DNA of 28,491 nt from the NCBI GenBank assembly GCA_030141605.1, contig JAQGDQ010000314.1, forward strand, positions 250,001 through 278,491, read 5' to 3'. A model generated the notes under the pieces. It saw only the letters and a program-made list of their open reading frames with translations, did no database searches and had not been told where the DNA came from. The DNA is from Tubiluchus corallicola (Eukaryota > Priapulida > Priapulimorpha > Priapulimorphida > Tubiluchidae). Both the position numbers and the translations under genes were made by a program. Shown piece after piece: positions 12,001 through 21,331 of the stretch (its first letter is position 1; the number at the start of each line of letters is the position of its first letter).

Positions 12001-15000
12001 AGTCCAGGTGTCTCCTATAAATGTTGCATTGAGTGAAGGCTTTAAGTTCTGTGCACGGGGTCAAAGCATTCAGCTCGTACTGAGCCTCAGCAGAGATTTA
12101 CTACATACGTGTTCATGTAATTTATGATAATTATATGATATGTCTTAAGTCATCATATCTTTCTCAACTTAATTGGGACAGATGTTATGTACTCACCATG
12201 TTTGTCTGTTTATCTGCAAGATATCTAAAAAATTAGCTTAGCCAGGACCATGGATTAGCTTTTATGAAGAGCACTTGAGAATATAAAAAGAAAAATGAGA
12301 TTTCAGGTGAGGTCACACTACAGTGCTCTAAAAGATGCAAAATTAGGGCAGTCACAATTAATAACTAAATAAACAAAAATAGGAAACAACTAGGATGTCA
12401 TGAAATGACCATATCAATATTAGCGTGTTTATTGTCTTGTTATGTAATGCTTAATCCTTGTTGTTATTGTTGTTGTTGTTGCAGTTCCAAGTGTTGCCGT
12501 TGCCGTAGTCTTCATCCATAGCTGATGTTATTGCTATTGTTGTTATTACATCACTATTCTTTTGATGTTAACAATCCCACCAACAGTGTAAAAGCTGCAA
12601 AGCCCGGTCATGATAGTTCATGTAACTCTAGTACCTGCAGAAGAGACTAGAAAACTAAACTCATTTGTAATAAACAGAGTGTCTTAACTCTACAAGACGT
12701 TAGCGCCCAACAATAGACAATAAAAAAGCCAAACAGGGATCATTTTTTTTGCCTATTCATTAGTAGCACCGTCTAGCTTTCTCGCTGCCAAGTAATGCAT
12801 AAACAATTGTCTACCTGCGTGTAAAACACGGTGTGGCTGCATTCAACTAATTTATTACAGTGCTGACTTTAAATGGCTGCCCCCAGGCGGCGACTGAGCA
12901 CAGATGTTGAAAGGCAAGCGGCTATAAATCAGCAGAATTTTTCACTTATCTACAGTAGGTGGTTTTAACAGCGCCGCCATAAATGTCGCACAGGAACACC
13001 GACAGATACTTGATGTAAAAAAGACTCACAAATTTAAATGAGATATCTTTGGTGAAGCTGATGTTTCGAATTAATTATTTCTCACTGGATATTTGCTTTA
13101 ATATGAGCAAGATCAGTGATCCGAAGCTAAACTGGTGACACTTCTAAAGCATGAATTTCAAAATCTTCTACCACGATATGTGTTGGGAGTAATGTTACAC
13201 AGTTTATGCAACTATGGGAGCGAAGCTAAACTGGTGACACTTCTAAAGCATGAATTTCTAACCGCTAAGCAGCATTTGCTTAAGTGTTATCCTGTCATTT
13301 TCTTCAGCATATTCAAGTGTTCAACAATAATTCACCAGTGAAATGGTATTAATACACTGCACCACTTTAATCAACCTTTAACGTAAATCAGATAACATTG
13401 TAGACTTTTGTTCATTACTCCTTTAGTTGAAAATGTGTGTTTCTTTTTATTTCACAAATTTTCTTGTTTGTCTATAACTGAAATAAATCGAGAAACTAAA
13501 CAAAATTATAAACTAGAGTTGAACCAAGTTGTGAAGATGCTCAAAATTAATTGTCCAAAGTGTTCAAAAACTATTCAGCTCCGGGGGCTGTATCAACAAC
13601 AGACCTTGTTATAACTGTTTGGTATAACTTAAAATTTCTCTAATTGTTATTTTTGTTAAGTCCTTAGAGACGATCAGCTTTTTATCGAAAAGCATGTTGT
13701 AAATTTAAATTGTTAAAATTAAATAAGATGCTTTCGTAATTTTAACCAAATGATATACTTCCACAAAAATATTTTTTGCTGTGTTATGAGAAACAAAATT
13801 GCAGAGAAGCGAAATGGTCAATATTACAGGAAAAGATCCAAAACAACATTTAAATATTGTTGCCACTTTACAGACAGTTACTACACGTCCATTAAAGAAG
13901 TCTCACAGTTGAAACATGTCATATGTAGATGATATACAAGCAAACAAATGGTTTATGAGGAGAAACTTACCATAATTTAGCATGGCTGTAGACATTATAT
14001 CTAGTTCTAAAAGAGCTTACACAGTTTTATGTAAAGAAAAAGCTGTAAAAAAGCATACCTTATCTTGATTTGCACGATGATGGTAACTCAAGTTACCAAT
14101 TAACCTAATTAGATCACGTTTAAATCCGTTAACAGGATGGACATTGTCTGCTCCATCTACTGGCAAATCTGCTAACTTCTGACTAGCCGTAAACACATTA
14201 TCACCCGTTTTGCCCAACGCATGAATCTGTTGCAGTAATTCTACAAAAACAAGAATGTAGACAAGCATTTTTTCATTTCTACTTTTGTGTAAAAAAATAT
14301 TATTAATACATTATCCAATCTGCATAATGCTATTAAATGAGGCAAATATAGTGGCACTTTGATCATATTTTGCTTACTGATATGATTATTAAGCAGTTAT
14401 TTGGTTCTCAAAGTAATGTACTTACTCACTGCAGTAACTAAGATGTGGTGATTGTTGCGCAGTTCACCATAGTGACAATGATCACTTGTAACAACGCATA
14501 ACAATCGCAACAGACGAACTACCACCAAACTTTCATTTTGTCTTTCCTGAAAACAGAAAAACGAAAAAAAAAAATTTTTATACGGTTTAATATCAAAAGT
14601 GAACAGATTTATGCTCCCCAGTATCTTGATCTGTTCCAATCTGCATAATACCAGAACCATAAATTCACAATGTGTATATTAAAAATCAAACTCATCTATT
14701 CTAGACACATATTAACTCATTAATTAGAAAATTCTTGTAGTGTTCCTTCGATGTTAAATTAGACATTTTTAAGAGTTACTGTTGTAATGACTGTTGTGAT
14801 TCTGGCATACATGTAAGCTCCATATGAATTACACAATTTCACTATTTTAAGACGTGGAACAACAGACTGCACACAAATAATAATCGTCGAACGTGGTAGA
14901 TACGAATGTTTTTTTACTGTATGTATTGTATATAGCAGTATTTTTAGTGAAGTAATATTTTCATAAAACAGCACTGTAAAGCAACTTAAGACACGTAATT

Positions 15001-18000
15001 AGCAATTTGCAAGTTCCTCTATCAACCATTACTCTTAGAAGAAATGTACAACATTACTAGTTATGCAATCACTATAGTAACCCGCCACACACAGTTTCGA
15101 ACACCAAAACATATACCCAATTACAAAAATTCACAGATATCATTGTTTCATCAGGACAATAAACCCCAAAATAAAATAATTTTCTTATAAAAGTCATGAT
15201 ACGAAGTCATTTTCTGCTCAAATTTCTAAAGAACAAAAAAGCGAAGTGTACAGAAAACAGTCTTGTATCAGAAGATGCAATTTTTGTAGACGTGCAAAAT
15301 TTAGCAGCTCTAGTCTCTGTGCCTAAGGTTGCCTATTTAAAGCCCATTTTTCTAAGACAACTTGATTTCCTTTTTCCATTCTTTCATATAAAAGCCTGAT
15401 TGCTAACATTACACAATAACAAAACATATTTTGTGAACCGTTTTATGATGATAATTGTGAAAGTTTGATGATATTTTATGGTTTTCTAAATGTACTTTTA
15501 CAACATGAATAGAGCAAAATTATTTTGAGGTGTATTAGCTTTGAACTTATTTTAGGAAATAAAAAACCTGACTTCTTCGCATGCACAATTATTACTACTG
15601 TAAATGATAAGTAGAAGGAAAAACACAATAACAGAAATTTTACTTTCCATCTACTTTTAATATACAAAACTGAAAAATTTACCTGGCTGTCGACATCATT
15701 AGCTGAAGCGGCAAAAATTTTATCTGAATTTCTCACAAACTCAGCACACAGAATCTGTAAACAATCTACGTTAGTTTCAGTTGCTGACCTGGTCCTGCCA
15801 TCTTGTGCTGACAAATTACAACTCACGAAATCCAAAATTGTGATTCTGCAAGAAAATTTTAGATATGTTTTCAAACATATCAATTACAGCATTTCAAATG
15901 ATTAAAGTTGTAAAAACATAGAGAGGCTATACGACTTAAACATTCGTTTTATAATATTACTTAATTAGGCATTGTCGACCTGAGTAATGACTTACTTTTT
16001 TTATAAGTGACCTAGTGCTAGAAATCTAAAGATATTTAAAAAATTACCAAATCAGATTCAGATTGCTCTTTGCCACATACAGTTGACCCACGTTAAACCG
16101 GACCCCATTAGTCCAGATATCGGATAAGACGGACGTCATCTGTGGTAAAGGAAACTGACTGATTTCCGACCGAGCCAGAACGCTAAACACAACATGGCCT
16201 ACCAACTTACCACGAGCCATTGACGGGCCGAAGCGGCTCGCGGTGCCGCGCAGGCTGCTACGATTCCCGTCAAAGTTCAGTTTACTTACCCCATCGAATA
16301 CCTATACTGTACTTTTTTATTATTTAAACTGTACAATAATTTCTTTATCCTCACAGGTTAACTATTTTAAAGTAATATACAGTATAGTATATAGTGCAAT
16401 GTATATAGTGTAATGTATATAGGCCTTATTAAGGCGATCATTCCTGTATAATATAGACCATATATAGGCATATCGGATAAATCAGACAATCGGCTAAACC
16501 GGACCACAAACCCCCCCCCCCCATTAGTCCGGTTTAACGAGGGTTGACTGTATTTTCTGCAGTAAATTACACATAGAAGTGGCCAGCTCTTCCAAAGCTA
16601 AATGCAACTAACACCGGCCTACTGCATCGCATCATTTATAATTTTTGTTGCCACAAATTTGGTGCACAAATGTACTTCTTAATTTCAATGAAAATAGTAC
16701 GCCATACATTTCCAGTCCCCGATAATTCACAACTCATTTGCAAAAAGAATGTTCACAGTTACACAGACAGCTCTAGAAACATTGGCCTTCAGTTATGGCA
16801 TGTTTATTAGCAACATTTTTTTACCCTTTGAGTCTGGTACATGGATTTAAATGCCACGCGTACAAATAGAGAGATTACTGGCCTGCAACATAGATCAACA
16901 ATTCGAAAGCACGTTGCTCAAAGGCTGTTTTTGCCTAACAGTCAAATGTGTCTTTGCTTAAGAACATGACACCCATTGTTTGCTTAACAGCAGACACAAA
17001 ATTTGTATTACAATGGGGCCTATAAACAATACTTCACGAATTATCTGTCAATTTCTGCAGGTGACATTTAAATCTATGGTTCAGTAGTATATCTCTGTTA
17101 CAGAGTTAAAATCTAACTGTACATATCTAACTAATAGCCGCTGGGTATGCAAGGGACATAAGACAAAGAACTGTTTCCTGTTACTGTACTGAAGGCAAAG
17201 ACATTTCTTCAATTCAAAATGGCAGCACTTAAGGTGCTCACTTTTGGATGAAGCACATCCTTTTTTAAGCATGTTGACTGAAAAGTTGGACAGCAACGCA
17301 AAGAGCATTGACTAACAGATTATTCAATATGATAGTGAATACGACGAAAAACAGCATTCACTGCAAAGAAAAACTGCCATTATAGACAAAAGAATTATTT
17401 TACAGCAACGTCTTTTTAATACAGACTAAAATTAAATTGATCAGAGAGAAAGTGTATACAAAGGACTCTAATGCTGAACCCAATAATCAATACAAGTTAA
17501 TAACAATTTTTATACGTAATAGTATAGGAAAAGGCAGCACCTAAAGTATTTGCGTACTTCATGTGATTGAGTCTTTCATCCATGATCACCATAAATGATA
17601 CAATATGCAAACCTAGAATAGGTTAAAGTTTACTCCGATTTCAAAGAGGTGACATGAATTATCAGTTCTAAAAAGTATAGACATTTATGTGTTGATGGAC
17701 ACTCTGAGAATGTTTACTCTGATGGACACTGTTGTGGATGTCTGACACTGTCTGATGGAGTCATTGTTTAGACACTTACATATTGTGTACGACAGTATGC
17801 AAAACAATTTTATCTAAAAATGCCAGCAAAGCCCACTATTAATAATTCAACAAATGTGCTCAACAAATAACTACAAAATCTTGCTCTAAGCTAGGCAGAT
17901 TTTCATGCCTTAAAACGGGTAGTAAAAGAAAAAATCCTGCCAGGCAAAATCAAGAAACACAAATTTTGACACATAACTTACTTTGCTTCAACAGATAGGG

Positions 18001-19924
18001 ATGGATATAAATTGATAAACAATCTCTCATCATTGGTCAGTTTTTCGAGCAGCAAAGCCCTAAAACAAAATAAGAGATTCCATTCTAAAATTTCTCAAAG
18101 AATAGTTAACTTGCACACTCACCAGCTGTAACACTGCACACACATAGCGTGATTGCACTCTCACAGAAAACAAATGATTTAAATGCTTTGATATTGTGTG
18201 TTTTACTGATTCATGCATGCACAGACAACAGTTACTGAAAGCACAAATTAATATACAGTAATGTGTATTCTGGCCAAACCAAGCAAGTCGTTTTCACATA
18301 ATGCAGTACATAAATCTAAGAAATGCAGGATCTATATATTTTTAAAACACCCATTATACCTCAATTTTTCGGAACTTTAGAGTTTTAGACATCTTTCAAG
18401 AATTAAATAGCATATCACAAACAGGACATACGTCTTGGTCAGTATACACGCATATGTTATTTATAAATAACCTCAATTTTGAGATGATGGATTTTACGTA
18501 TAGTAATTTAGTTACAAGTCAAGGCATGTTGATGTAATCAAAAGCTTCCTGGTTTAATCCATGTTTAAACTGTCAGTTGCTTTTTTTCTTCACATGGTAA
18601 AATTTCGTTTCAAAAATTTAGTCATGACCAGGCTGCATAAGATTATGGATATCCATAAAATAAGACCAAAAATCCATAAAATAAAATTTGAAAAATCCAT
18701 AAAATAAGAAATGCATAAAATAAAAAAATATTTTTTTTGTGATTTTTTGTACAAAATAAGGCAATCAAAACTGAATACAGGCATTGGATCGGAAACTTCA
18801 GCCTAGAGGGCATTCTACATTCGTCCCAAATAGATGAATTATTTGAACCGAAGTGATGAATTACAAGGCATTGTCTCGTAAAATTTGATTAAATATGAAG
18901 TGATATGAAACCGATAAAATTAAAACGAAACCGACAAAATTAAAACTAAGTCCTGCGTGTTTAAAAACACGTTTCAAGCACTCCTGTTTTTACTTTTTAA
19001 TTCATTTCCCCCTGGGCATCTCGTTCCAGATATAGTCTATTTCTTATTTTATTGATATCCATAAAATAAAATTTCAAAAATCCATAAAATAAGCTATTTT
19101 ATTTATTTTATACATATCCATAATCTTATGCACCCTGGTCATGACTGTGACTTTATTCCTTTGCTCCTTTGCTAGTAGGTCCATAGATACTAATGTATAA
19201 TTGAAATGCTCAAAATGTAAGCTGATGCTGTGAGCATCAGGCAGAAAATCTAAGAACCTACAAACACGGTAAAGAAAAAATTATAATTTTGTAACAGAAA
19301 GCATTTTTATTATTAAAACTATGATTACCCCCATTCACACTCATGTTTACTGGCAACTACAGTCACAGCCTCAACAATATCCACATCTGCAGCGCCATCT
19401 AACAGGAAGTTATGACATGAACTCATATTATGTAACATCATACACGTGTAGTCAGCAATCTTTGAATCAGTACCAGTCAAAAGCAACCTAACAAGATAAA
19501 TTGAGATTATCATGTCAATTTGTCTCATATAAATCTTAATTTAAAGATCTATGCATCATCAATCATATACATATTTAACTGCACATTGTTGCTAACACAA
19601 AACTCTAAAAAAATAAATCTAAAAATTAAACAGAATTAGCACAGTTTAGACTCCTAACTTCCCATGTGCAGTAGAACACACATTTTAATGAGCAGGATTA
19701 TTGATTTTTTGCTTTTTGCATGTGTCCAGATGGCATTATTCATTAACAAAATTCTTTTCGTTAACCTCATTCTTTTTCACCTATGTGGAATACAAAAAAC
19801 AGGTGGCAGTTATGAGTTTACCGATAAATCTTTTGAAAATCTGCCCACACCATACTCTGATTGGTAGGATTTCCAGTGATGAAGTTACCCATGAACTGAA
19901 CACCACAGCTGATGGCTACCACAA
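8889..19924 (-). CDS. ATXN10: Ataxin-10 gene, last eight coding exons (5' end outside the window)
   Basis: Eight exons join into 343 residues of ataxin-10, a cytoplasmic armadillo-repeat-like protein; the human protein has 475 residues, so roughly the first quarter lies beyond the right edge. From 5' to 3' the exons are 19924-19822, 19487-19329, 18059-17982, 15845-15683, 14546-14426, 14240-14059, 10501-10438 and 9052-8889. Every internal intron has GT-AG ends, and phases agree at all seven junctions (2,2,2,0,1,0,1). Diagnostic blocks are CGVQFMGNF, the segment containing GFKRDLIRLIGNL and NQDK, then DGISLILDCCNIDDKNPF and WSVFAIRNLCDGN, which together are the ATXN10 C-terminal domain. The frame is intact. 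The introns hold a solo LTR, two MITEs and, in the intron before the first visible exon, a BEL retrotransposon. Confidence 0.93.
9618..9963. mobile_element. Solo LTR (Copia-like ends) with target duplication
   Basis: A 336-bp LTR occupies 9623-9958. It begins TGTTGTGG and ends ACACAACA, imperfect inverted ends of the TG...CA type, and is flanked by a perfect 5-bp direct repeat ATCTC at 9618-9622 and 9959-9963. A TATA motif (TATATAA, 9751-9757) lies inside. No internal retrotransposon sequence or second LTR is present, so it is a product of LTR-LTR recombination. TGTTG/CAACA ends and 5-bp duplications are common in Copia elements, but the superfamily is an inference and the orientation is only suggested by the TATA box (+). 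It sits in the last ATXN10 intron. Confidence 0.85.
10438..10501 (-). CDS. ATXN10: ATXN10 exon (VRKMDGISLILDCC)
   Basis: A 64-nt exon between the acceptor TTTTCAG and the donor T/GTATCT. It starts in phase 0 and encodes VRKMDGISLILDCCNIDDKN plus Pro and the first base of Phe. It continues directly from NQDK of the preceding exon, as in ataxin-10 of other animals, so no exon is missing between them. Confidence 0.93.
12458..12481. repeat. (TTG)n microsatellite
   Basis: Eight consecutive trinucleotides, TTG except for one ATTG-type interruption. Confidence 0.85.
13122..13258. repeat. 38-bp perfect direct repeat, 99-bp period
   Basis: The 38-bp segment beginning CGAAGCTAAACTGGTGACAC and ending CATGAATTTC occurs at 13122-13159 and again without change at 13221-13258, 99 bp start to start. 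The 61 bp between the copies are unique. There are no inverted ends, so this looks like a local duplication rather than a transposon. Confidence 0.92.
14059..14240 (-). CDS. ATXN10: ATXN10 exon with GFKRDLIRLIGNL core
   Basis: A 182-nt exon with acceptor TTTTGTAG, a 2-nt completion of a split Lys codon, 60 codons, and donor AAG/GTATGC in phase 0. It encodes LLQQIHALGKTGDN, a variable stretch, then HPVNGFKRDLIRLIGNLSYH and NQDK, the most conserved segment of the ataxin-10 domain. Confidence 0.95.
14426..14546 (-). CDS. ATXN10: ATXN10 exon (RLLRLLCVVTSD)
   Basis: A 121-nt exon with acceptor CTGTTTTCAG, 40 codons and one extra base, and donor GTGA/GTAAGT. It encodes ERQNESLVVVRLLRLLCVVT and a second helix-rich half. 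An alternative donor 4 nt earlier (GCA/GTGAGT) is excluded because it would break the phase of the next exon. Confidence 0.9.
15683..15845 (-). CDS. ATXN10: ATXN10 exon (ITILDFV...FVRNSDKIF)
   Basis: A 163-nt exon with acceptor TTCTTGCAG and donor CAG/GTAAAT. The first base completes a Lys codon from the preceding exon; 54 codons follow, from ITILDFVSCN to NDVDSQ. FVRNSDKIF matches the position of a conserved helix in other ataxin-10 proteins. Confidence 0.9.
16078..16552. mobile_element. Pogo/Tigger-like MITE
   Basis: The element spans 16080-16550 (471 bp) and is flanked on both sides by TA (16078-16079 and 16551-16552). Its 24-bp terminal inverted repeats start CAGTTGACCC on the left and CAGTCAACCC (reverse complement) on the right, share CGTTAAACCGGAC, and differ at three positions. 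CAGT ends, a TA target and the TTAAACCGGAC motif fit the pogo/Tigger branch of Tc1/mariner. There is no transposase frame, so it is non-autonomous. A GC-rich core (16220-16273) is bounded by the perfect 8-bp inverted repeat TTGACGGG/CCCGTCAA, and a run of 12 C lies at 16511-16522. It lies in the ATXN10 intron between the exons at 15845 and 17982. Confidence 0.85.
17982..18059 (-). CDS. ATXN10: ATXN10 exon (ALLLEKLTNDERLF)
   Basis: A 78-nt exon with acceptor TTGTTTTAG and donor AAA/GTAAGT. It encodes ALLLEKLTNDERLFINLYPS and LSVEA, with one base of a Gly codon at the start and two bases of a Lys codon at the end. Both split codons complete correctly with the neighbouring exons. Confidence 0.9.
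18621..19145. mobile_element. hAT-like MITE with 8-bp target duplication
   Basis: The element spans 18629-19137 (509 bp). The 8-bp sequence GTCATGAC lies on both sides (18621-18628 and 19138-19145). Terminal inverted repeats begin CAGGCTGCATAAGATTATGG on the left and CAGGGTGCATAAG on the right, extending about 35 bp with three mismatches. An 8-bp duplication and CAGG-type ends point to hAT. Subterminal DNA at both ends carries repeated copies of ATCCATAAAATAA. No transposase frame is present. It lies in the ATXN10 intron between the exons at 18059 and 19329. Confidence 0.87.
19329..19487 (-). CDS. ATXN10: ATXN10 exon (LLLTGTDSKIADYTCMMLHN)
   Basis: A 159-nt exon with acceptor CTTGTTAG and donor GG/GTAATC (a weaker donor than the others). 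It encodes LLLTGTDSKIADYTCMMLHN followed by a variable loop and ending ECEW plus two bases of Gly. The split Arg codon at the start and Gly codon at the end both complete correctly. Confidence 0.9.
19822..19924 (-). CDS. ATXN10: ATXN10 exon (CGVQFMGNF), first one visible
   Basis: A 103-nt exon with acceptor TATATTTAG and donor CG/GTAAAC. It encodes VVAISCGVQFMGNFITGNPT followed by a stretch containing SMVWADFQKIY; the CG-QF-GN pattern is conserved in ataxin-10. It begins in phase 1, so another exon must supply the first base of the codon. That exon is beyond the retrotransposon, outside the window. Confidence 0.9.
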
Positions 19925-20136
19925 CTAAATATAATAAAATTAAAATGTAATTTAATCAACTGCTACAACAACTATCAAAATACACAATTACCACTTATGT
20001 CACGGATTCCCGTGATTGAATTCTACTCTACAGCATTGTAAACTAGTTTATTCCGGTTCTATAACCTTTGCAAATTTATCTAGAGTGATTCAATTAGGTT
20101 AACCTTGAGTTATTCATACGGGCTTCATTCCGAAGC

Positions 20137-20142
20137 TATAAA
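20137..20142 (+). promoter_or_regulatory. Candidate TATA box in the 5' LTR
   Basis: TATAAA occurs 140 bp into the LTR, ahead of the stem-loops and of the AATAAA at 20349, the order expected for U3 promoter followed by R. The same motif is at 28052-28057 in the 3' LTR. Confidence 0.5.
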
Positions 20143-20169
20143 TTCCTTCGTCACCATTGTACAGGTGAG

Positions 20170-20208
20170 CATTTGACGGTTGCTTTTCCTACAAGCAGAC
20201 GTCAAATG
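20170..20208 (+). other. Stem-loop in the LTR (predicted R/leader RNA)
   Basis: CATTTGACG (20170-20178) pairs perfectly with CGTCAAATG (20200-20208), with a second inner stem GCTT/AAGC (20182-20185 with 20193-20196). It starts about 30 bp after the TATA motif, so it would lie near the 5' end of the RNA. It is unchanged in the 3' LTR at 28085-28123. Confidence 0.75.
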
Positions 20209-20211
20209 GTC

Positions 20212-20229
20212 CGCCTAATTCGTTAGGTG
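20212..20229 (+). other. UUCG-loop hairpin in the LTR
   Basis: CGCCTAA and TTAGGTG enclose TTCG, a 7-bp stem with one G-U pair and a UUCG loop, three bases after the preceding stem-loop. It is identical in the 3' LTR. Confidence 0.65.
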
Positions 20230-20348
20230 AATTTTTTCCCCCTTTCTTTAATAGTTTTTTTTTTGGTTATGTGCTGATATGTATCTATAAATAGGTTTAC
20301 TGCTGTTATAAGAAGTAACTATGTAATTGCGACAAATCTTGTGAATTG

Positions 20349-20354
20349 AATAAA
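20349..20354 (+). promoter_or_regulatory. LTR polyadenylation signal
   Basis: AATAAA, conserved in the 3' LTR at 28266-28271, where it would serve to end the element's transcript. Confidence 0.55.
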
Positions 20355-20601
20355 CTTTATTTGGGTGGCCACTCCTTTTAAACCAATGGTTATGCGGTTT
20401 TTGTTAGTCAAAATTTAGTCTAAATTATGTTTTTCAGTAACAGCAAATCATTCTAATTATCAACTCGTAGACTTAAGCGTTATGCACCTTTCTCTATAAA
20501 AAAAATACACTAGACTATATACACTTCCACGTAATTGTTTAACTAAGAACCAGGCCGACGTCTCTCCCACAAAACTTATGAAAAAATGAGCATTTTTCAC
20601 A

Positions 20602-20617
20602 TGGTGCCTCACACCGG
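20602..20617 (+). other. Candidate primer-binding site
   Basis: TGGTGCCTCACACCGG follows the inferred LTR end directly. TGG is complementary to the CCA tail of a tRNA. I could not assign the tRNA with certainty, so this remains a positional call. Confidence 0.5.
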
Positions 20618-21331
20618 TTTTGCTTAAATTAAATCCGTAAATATTTGAAGTGTGAGCACATGCTAGGCTGCTTAAATTTTGCGAATTTTGCTGCTGTCCA
20701 AAAAGTTCTTTGCCCTCGGGAGGGTGCTTCATATTTCTTATAGTCAGCAGTTTTATAAATTATATGCGCTCGAGTCATTTAGTTTAGCGCTACTGATAGA
20801 AATAAGCTGACGTTGATAAGACCTGTAGAGAAGCGCAAGGCTTACTATAATAGTTAAGATATAACGCTATAACTTGAATCATACGTTTGTTGTATTTTTA
20901 ATAGTAGCCTTTGGTATTGATTTTATGCTTCTCGTAAGGCACGTAATTTGTGACAGCAAAAGTAAATATTGTAATTTCTACCTTTTTATTTTCAGCCTAG
21001 CATAGTATATAGTCTGATAACATATTTTATTTTACAGCTTACTTCGCTGACAAATTTTTTCTACAGGTTTACGAGTTTAACTAGGACGTTTTGCTGTACA
21101 GCTTAAATCTAGGTCATTTTTGTTTACAGCTGTAGCATAGCGTACCGGCTCCAAGGTCAAGGGCTGGAAAAGGTCGCAGCGTTTATACAGCACATAACTA
21201 ACTAGTACTAGAAATATTCATTCTTATTTGATTGCGTATAGTTTGTGTACCTTTTAAGGTTTGATAAAATTGATTGATTGTTAAACGTGATTGTTCATCT
21301 TGTGTCCTAATCCTATTACTTTACAGCATAC
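20618..21331 (+). other. BEL leader between primer site and gag-pol
   Basis: A 714-bp stretch without coding potential. It contains five pyrimidine-rich AG sites resembling 3' splice sites (ending at 20995, 21037, 21066, 21129 and 21326), the last only five bases before the gag-pol ATG. Confidence 0.65.

Larger units (their letters stand above)
10502..14058 (-). other. ATXN10 intron (between NQDK and VRKMDG exons)
   Basis: A 3.6-kb intron with donor GTATGC and acceptor TTTTCAG on the - strand. It contains a (TTG)n run at 12458-12481 and a 38-bp direct repeat pair at 13122 and 13221. No further coding exon or recognised mobile element was found; short + strand open frames around 13135-13614 have no family resemblance. 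Confidence 0.75.
19998..20601 (+). repeat. 5' LTR of the BEL element
   Basis: It starts TGTCACGG at the point where similarity to the 3' copy begins. The inner end is placed at TTTTCACA (20594-20601) because a TGG-starting primer-binding candidate follows at once and TGT...ACA ends match. Direct comparison with the 3' copy supports the repeat up to 20572; the last 29 bp are inferred. It contains TATAAA at 20137-20142 and AATAAA at 20349-20354. Confidence 0.88.

Noticed and set aside
13135-13614. Two short + strand frames over the 38-bp repeats and beyond
   Set aside because: They lie in an ATXN10 intron; the first is explained by the repeated segment and neither matches a family.
13961-14058. 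Possible extra ATXN10 exon next to a good donor (GTAAGT on the - strand at 13970)
   Set aside because: In the phase required after NQDK every acceptor choice gives a stop, and NQDK joins perfectly to VRKMDG at 10501.
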